This document shows, piece by piece, positions 58,640 through 64,000 of a DNA stretch of 64,000 nt. The translations under genes and the position numbers were made by a program. This stretch comes from Ceratorhiza oryzae-sativae (taxonomy: Eukaryota > Basidiomycota > Agaricomycetes > Cantharellales > Ceratobasidiaceae): assembly GCA_030998015.1 (NCBI GenBank), contig JARWMV010000246.1, positions 372,001 through 436,000 of the forward strand, written 5' to 3'. Each line of letters starts with the position of its first letter. The first letter of the stretch is position 1. The notes under the pieces were generated by a model. That model was not told where the DNA came from and did not search any database. It worked only from the letters and a program-made list of their open reading frames with translations.

Positions 58640-61600
58640 GACTAGGGGGCGGAGATGAGGCGATTTGCGACCGAGCGCGCAGGTGACTTTTAAACCCACG
58701 CCCCGAAGCAATCACGCCGCTTGTGTGGCATTGTGGGGGTCGAGACACTTGTCCTCCCGCCACCACCGTCCCCCTCGCCGTCCAGGCCCAGCCCACGCCC
58801 ACGCCCGACGATCCCTGCGCAGCTTTCATCGTCGCCCACACCATCCGCAGCTGCCCCACCGTCGCGCGCAGCTCGGTGCGCGACACCCCGGCGCTCACGG
58901 GGGTCGCAGCACCGGCAGGACCCCGCGGCGGCGCCTCCGAAACACCGGTCGAAGCCGCTTCTGGCTTCTATGTTCGCTTCGCCGACGTTTAATTTTCGGC
59001 CATAGCAGGCAATGGCCAGGGTAGCGTGATCGTCCCAACATGACGCAAGATCCACCAGCTGGGCTCCCAATCTATCAGCGACCAGGAGCGCATCCGCTTG
59101 GCCCTGTTTGGCCCTGTCCGCGACGCCCTCCGCCGCAACCGTAGCACAGCTATGATTGTCGCCAACACGCGTTCAATTCAGTCCTGCCTCCCCCCACGCC
59201 TGTTGGGAATAGCCCAGGCAGAACGGCTCCAGCCTAGCGCTTGCCCCATCCGCTGCCCCCCCGCCTTCCCTGTCTCCCCCTCAGCGCGACCTTGCCCTCC
59301 TTTCTTCGCCCCGCCAGCACTATGTGCCCGACGATCCCACTCAACAATCGCGTGCCCTGTCCGACGTCGGACCACACGGCACCGGCCATCCACCCACCCG
59401 CCTGGCCACCGCACATTGATCGCCCGTCGTGCCAATCGCGTGATTCTGTCGATTACCCAGACAGAACTTCTGTTCAGTCACCTCTCTTGTCTGAAGTCCG
59501 GGCCGCCTCTTCCCGTTGCGGTATTTTCATCTCGCTCCCTGCTCAAACACACTCTCTCAACGATCCCATTTGTCCTATCTAGTCAATCTAATTTTTTTCC
59601 TCCCCATCGTCCGCTTTCGTTCACATGAGACTCGAACGCTTGCTTTTGTCGTCTCCCATCTTGGACCGCTGACAGGCCCAGGGTGCTTGCCGCCCTCTGG
59701 TTCTGCTTTCGTGCGGGTCCAGCACCTGGTGGCGCTGGCATCTCAGACGTCGCCCACGCGATGATCTTCAGCAAACCGACAAGGCCGCTTGCCCAAAAGC
59801 CTAACAGTGTTTTTCGAGCTTACATGCATGCGTGGCGCTTATGCGATCGATTCAGCTCACCGCGCAAATGTTCATAGACCAAATCAAACATATCCATCCA
59901 TATTGTTTACTCGGCACAGTGTGTGCACATTCTCCGAGTTCTTTCGGTACGCACGCCAACACTCATCAGCCCGTAATATGTTTGCCCTTTTCATCCATCA
60001 CAAGAACATGCATGTCTACAATTCATACACCCAGGCTCAACCATTCTGCCGCACAAGATCCATCTCGCTTTACCATCAAGATAAGATCTCGACAATTTCG
60101 CCGACATGGGTACGATATAATTCTTCTTTGCTATTTCACCTTGCCTCGAAGCATACACAATACCATGTTTCGCATACACCCTGTTGCTCCGTCGACTTTT
60201 TTTGGGGTCGCCCCCTGCTTTTGCAAGAAAACAAAAAAATCAAGTAGCAACCGTTGACGGCGCCCCCTGTAACACATATCATATCCTCGAGCTCCTAACC
60301 CAGAATCAGAAAAATAGTCCAGACAAACAGGCGGAAGTACGTAGGTCAGCAGGGAGCCCGCGGTTCTCCTATCACGCTTACGTGCAATGAGTTCTGCCCG
60401 GACTGAGGTGATCCGACCACGAATGAATAGGTGCGCATGGCGTCCCTCCTATTCCACTCGATCGTCAGCACCTGGACCCGGCTGCTGGCAGGTGACATGT
60501 GTGAGTGAGCAATGTGACGGAGATCTGGGCATGCCGCGGAGAGTGACTTATGGCAGTACAGCCCACAGCGACACGGCGGCAGTGAATGACAGGTCCCACC
60601 TCGCCCTTTGTCTTTGCTCCACCCCAAAAGAGGCATCTCGCACTTCAAAGTCTGGTTTATCGTCTTTCATTTCGCCAGGGATGGACCTGTCACATTTATC
60701 TTGCGGATCTGAGTTGGGTGTATCCGAACAAGTCGGATGAGATACTAGCGAAATGTGTATGTGTGTACGACGGTCTTGAATCTTGGCCTCGTGCCAAGCG
60801 CAGCGCTCTACTCAATAGCCTGTATATGCTGGCGTCGGTGTCTGTGCTGCGGTGATCTGCAGCAGGCTTGTGCACCTGTCGATCCGTTTGGCGCTATCCG
60901 CAGCACCCGGGCAAATCATCCATACCAGTGCTCTCTGACAGCCCAGGCGATCACACTGACGCTGTCGGACAATCAGACACCATCAAGCCCGGCTGACAAA
61001 AGATACGACGGAGCTCTCTGCGTACCTCTGACTGCGCAGGACCAATGCCCGCGGCTGATTACACAGTGTCACCCTCCCATCTACCCCTGCGCACTTTTCT
61101 CCACAACTCTCCAGGTGCCTCCGCGCCTTTTCCTACTCCGACTCGCGGGCTTTGTAGCTCGGCCGCGCAACCAACTAATTGCTCTTAGCTCGGCGCACAA
61201 GGGCTAATTGGTCAGATGCACGCGGCCCGCCCGTCAAGCCGCTATGAGGTGCCTGCATCGGAGAGAGCTGCCGTTCAACCAAGAGTTATTTCTGCCTCGA
61301 TTGTCGGCGTTGGCGTATAACCGACCCGCGCGCCTAGCCGTAGGGCTGGAATTTTGGCTTTTTGCATTGGATCGACATGGTATATGCACTCGATTAGGCG
61401 CGTATGCGCGCGTGGGTTGCGGCAGACAAAAAAAAAACAGCCTTTTTCTTTTTGTCTGACAGCAGATGAAAAAGAAACACTTGGCAGATGACTTTTTTTC
61501 CATTGTCTTGACACATCCGTCGGCATACTTCACCTGCTCTGGACCCAGCCGGAGACTGAAACTCTCTCTCTTTTTCTTTCTCACGTTTGCCTCGGTGCGC

Positions 61601-64000
61601 TATCCCCGTTGTATGCGTGCCTCTCTTCTTTCTGGTGCCGTGTGGCGTTTTGAAGATCTCGGAGAGCACCCGCTTTGCTCCTCAAGCGGTGGCTGAACGC
61701 CAGCAAACGTGTGTCCTGTCAATGACCTTCGCGCGGTTCTGGCAGACAGCGCTGACAGACAACCAACTACAGTAGAACCTCTTGATCTGAAATGACGTGG
61801 TAAAGAAGCACGTCAAAGAATATAGCGTCGTTTTCGTATGGGCCACTTGTGTGAACCAAGACTGTGTCCCTGTCTAATAGAGTCCCCGCATTTTGCCACC
61901 ATTCATAACACGTCAAAATTAGTGCCTTTTCAAAACCAGGGGTTTCAAATCAAGAGGTCTTACTGTATTTTGGCCATAGCCACGAGATGAATGAAATTTG
62001 GGACCCCCCCCCCATTTGAGTATCCTCATAAGATTTCATCAATGAAAAAAACAATAACCCAAACTCGGGATAGGTTGAAGGGAGGGAGGGGGGGCGAGTT
62101 GCCGTACGTGTGCGTGTGTGTGGCGTGTGTCCGAATCGCGTGTCGATGGCATGCTGACGCATCCCTCGCGGGGACGATCTGTTGGGGGGAGGACAGAATC
62201 TGGCGGGGACGGGGACGGCCGGGCGCGGAGCGGCGTCGCAGGTGACCTTGCGTGTATGCGTCGGGAAGCGGAATCAATAGCCATACAAATGCCCCGCGGT
62301 TTGAGGGTAGCATCCCGCGTTGCTCGACAGAGGAAGCCTGGGCTTGTGAGGCACAAAGTATGCACAGCAGGACCGTACCCTAATGTGCTGAAACGATAGA
62401 TCATAGCTCAGTCTCAAAGCCAAAAAAAATCGCGCTGGGTACGTAAATGATTCATCAACATGTACTAATAGTTATTTATCTCGATTTACTATAGTGCTCT
62501 GCTGGGTTAGCTGGCAAGGATCACCCTCCGCTCATCGATCAACACGAGACGAGCACGCCTTCACGCACAATTGTAGGAGTTTTTTTTTTGGGAACCTACT
62601 AGTGGCCCGTTTGTCCACCGTGCACTCAGACAGCAACAGCACGCCTATCTCACAAGACAAAAGCAGCCGGACGGTTTTATCCATTCGATAGGCACGCCGT
62701 CCGCTGTGCTGGCATACGTTTTACCATTTCAGATGCCTCCTTTACCTCTGTGCCTAGCTCAAGGATCGTGGAACGCGGCAGTATACCTGTATGCGCCTGT
62801 ACACCCGTGTAAATTTTCGATCTTCCCATCGCCAGGTAGCCTCGGCCAGCCACAAAACCCGATGACTAAGCACTTGCCTTGTCCGGAGATGAAAACCCTC
62901 GGTTCAGTCTGGACCTCCGGGTGCCTGGGCCTGACGTGTGTGGCACTGAATCTATGAGCATTGATGACTGGGGGTACGCCCCGATGTTTTTGGATATCCA
63001 CGTCTGAGATGAACACCCGCCCACATATTATTGTCTTTGTAGGCGTAGTGTGTGGAAACAAAGTTAGAAGTAGCTCGTGCCTGTGCCTTGATAAGCCCTC
63101 GAGCGCTGAAGGTTGACGTGGAAACCCCTTGTCCTCTCGGCGATCCTCCAGTTCTGGGTATTGCTTGGTGAATGCGGCACCGAAAGGGGTGCCAGAGGTC
63201 GACCGGTCAAATACATCAAAAGCTGAAGCTGATGACCTCATTTGGTAATCACAGCCCTGCACCGCCCCTTACGGTAACACTGAACACGCTCTGCGCCTGT
63301 GAATGCGACCTTTTGGCTCAGGGGAAGAGAACGCATTATGGGTACCGGCGAACCTCGTTCCCCGGCCAAGATTGACACCGTGATGGGTGGGGCCGGTATC
63401 GGTCCAGAGATCACCTCACCATGATAGGGGATGTAGTTCGGGCACACACTCGATCCTTATTATCATGCAATGCCTCTTGTGTAAGACCACTAGGATCCAC
63501 GCAAGATCACGAGAGAAGGGCTTCATTATTGGCAAAATCAGTCCTTCGCCGGTTGCGCTCCGACGCCAACCGGAAGTTTTCACTATTCTTCCCTCAAACG
63601 CGAGAACCAGAGCTCGGATAGTGGATATTGAGGTGAGAACACAGTTGAATGGCGAGAGGAAGACCAGGATTTTTAGACCGTGGAGTATCAAACGCAAACA
63701 TCCTGTCTCGACCAGAAGCCAGTGATAGATTGAGCGCTCCTTGATAAATTGCCTCCTTGGTTCACACTCGAGCACTAGCGGTATGAGGGCGGAGTAAAGG
63801 CGTTCGACCTAGCTTTGCCTTACCGAGTCAAGTTATCCCGTACACTGGGATGTGTGTGTATAGCTCGTGAGAGAATCCCATAGTTGTGTGCCTGTAGCAA
63901 CCTATAGCTCCCGGAGACCCTCCAATACTAGGATTCATAGTCCAAAAGATCCAATACAGTAGATATTCAGCCAGGATTCCGTGTATAGATCATATTGATT
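58640..64000. other. Long gene-free region upstream of the transcription factor
   Basis: About 5.3 kb to the window edge without a recognised gene, except for the MITE listed separately. The first kilobase is C/T-rich. Several (C/G)TGACAG-like hexamers occur (for example near 59670, 60937, 61455 and 61752). Minus-strand frame 62759-63262 (167 codons) has no recognised feature. It probably combines a long promoter/5' leader and non-coding DNA. Confidence 0.45.
61770..61965. mobile_element. 196-bp MITE, Tc1/mariner-pogo-like
   Basis: The ends are inverted repeats of about 23 bp with three mismatches: left starts CAGTAGAACCTCTTGAT, right (reverse complement) starts CAGTAAGACCTCTTGAT. The element is flanked by TA on both sides (61768-61769 and 61966-61967), the target duplication of Tc1/mariner and pogo-type transposons. 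There is no coding capacity. Inside, TGACGTG at 61793-61799 and its complement CACGTCA at 61809-61815 and 61909-61915 form subterminal repeats. Confidence 0.85.

Noticed and set aside
62759..63262. 167-codon minus-strand open frame
   Set aside because: Longest frame in the right-hand region but without hydrophobic core, motif or intron signals that would support a gene; kept only as a note.

Overview
The window is nuclear DNA of a filamentous basidiomycete, most probably an Agaricomycete. Genes are compact, almost all are cut by many short introns (about 50-60 nt, GT...AG), and include lysine biosynthesis via homocitrate, AP-3, a Dbp5 helicase, a complex I subunit, a Zn2Cys6 regulator and secreted CBM1-linked glycosidases. 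The style resembles Rhizoctonia/Ceratobasidium-type genomes, but that is an impression; no species was identified. No rRNA, tRNA, CRISPR, autonomous transposon or viral gene was recognised.

Layout. 1-7 kb: 5' part of a PMC1-type Ca2+-ATPase running off the left edge, 4 kb without genes, PEX11. 7-13 kb: alpha/beta hydrolase, an unrecognised multi-spanning membrane protein and a pepsin-like protein with altered active-site motifs. 13-24.4 kb: peroxisomal ANT1-type carrier, LaeA-like methyltransferase, DBP5, ARO8-type aminotransferase, mitochondrial carrier, ThuA-like surface protein. 24.6-34.8 kb: a Par32-like (DUF3602) protein with six GRGG repeats, two tandem GH27 alpha-galactosidases with CBM1, and an ammonium transporter. 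34.8-37.8 kb: AT-rich gene-free stretch. 37.8-54.4 kb: dense housekeeping block (Ser/Pro-rich unknown, AP-3 beta, RMI1, PCC1, PA2G4/EBP1-like, NDUFB8-like, homocitrate synthase, NOP16, IML2/TTC39), mostly arranged as divergent and convergent pairs with short shared promoters. 54.4-64 kb: a large Zn2Cys6 transcription factor and a 5.3 kb gene-free upstream region carrying a 196-bp MITE.

Functional links: PEX11 and the ANT1-type carrier are both peroxisomal. The DUF3602 protein and the ammonium transporter belong to families that interact in yeast (Par32 inhibits Mep1/Mep3), and this transporter has the Glu substitution typical of the Mep1/3 class. The two GH27 enzymes are a local duplication that preserves even a 14-nt microexon.

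Many clearly homologous coding exons change frame by one base. These look like assembly indels more than pseudogenes, because the neighbouring frame continues the conserved protein at once. I found no convincing entirely new system; the most interesting items are the Par32/ammonium-transporter neighbourhood, the exon-per-repeat DUF3602 gene, the CBM1 microexon, the MITE and the degenerate aspartic protease.
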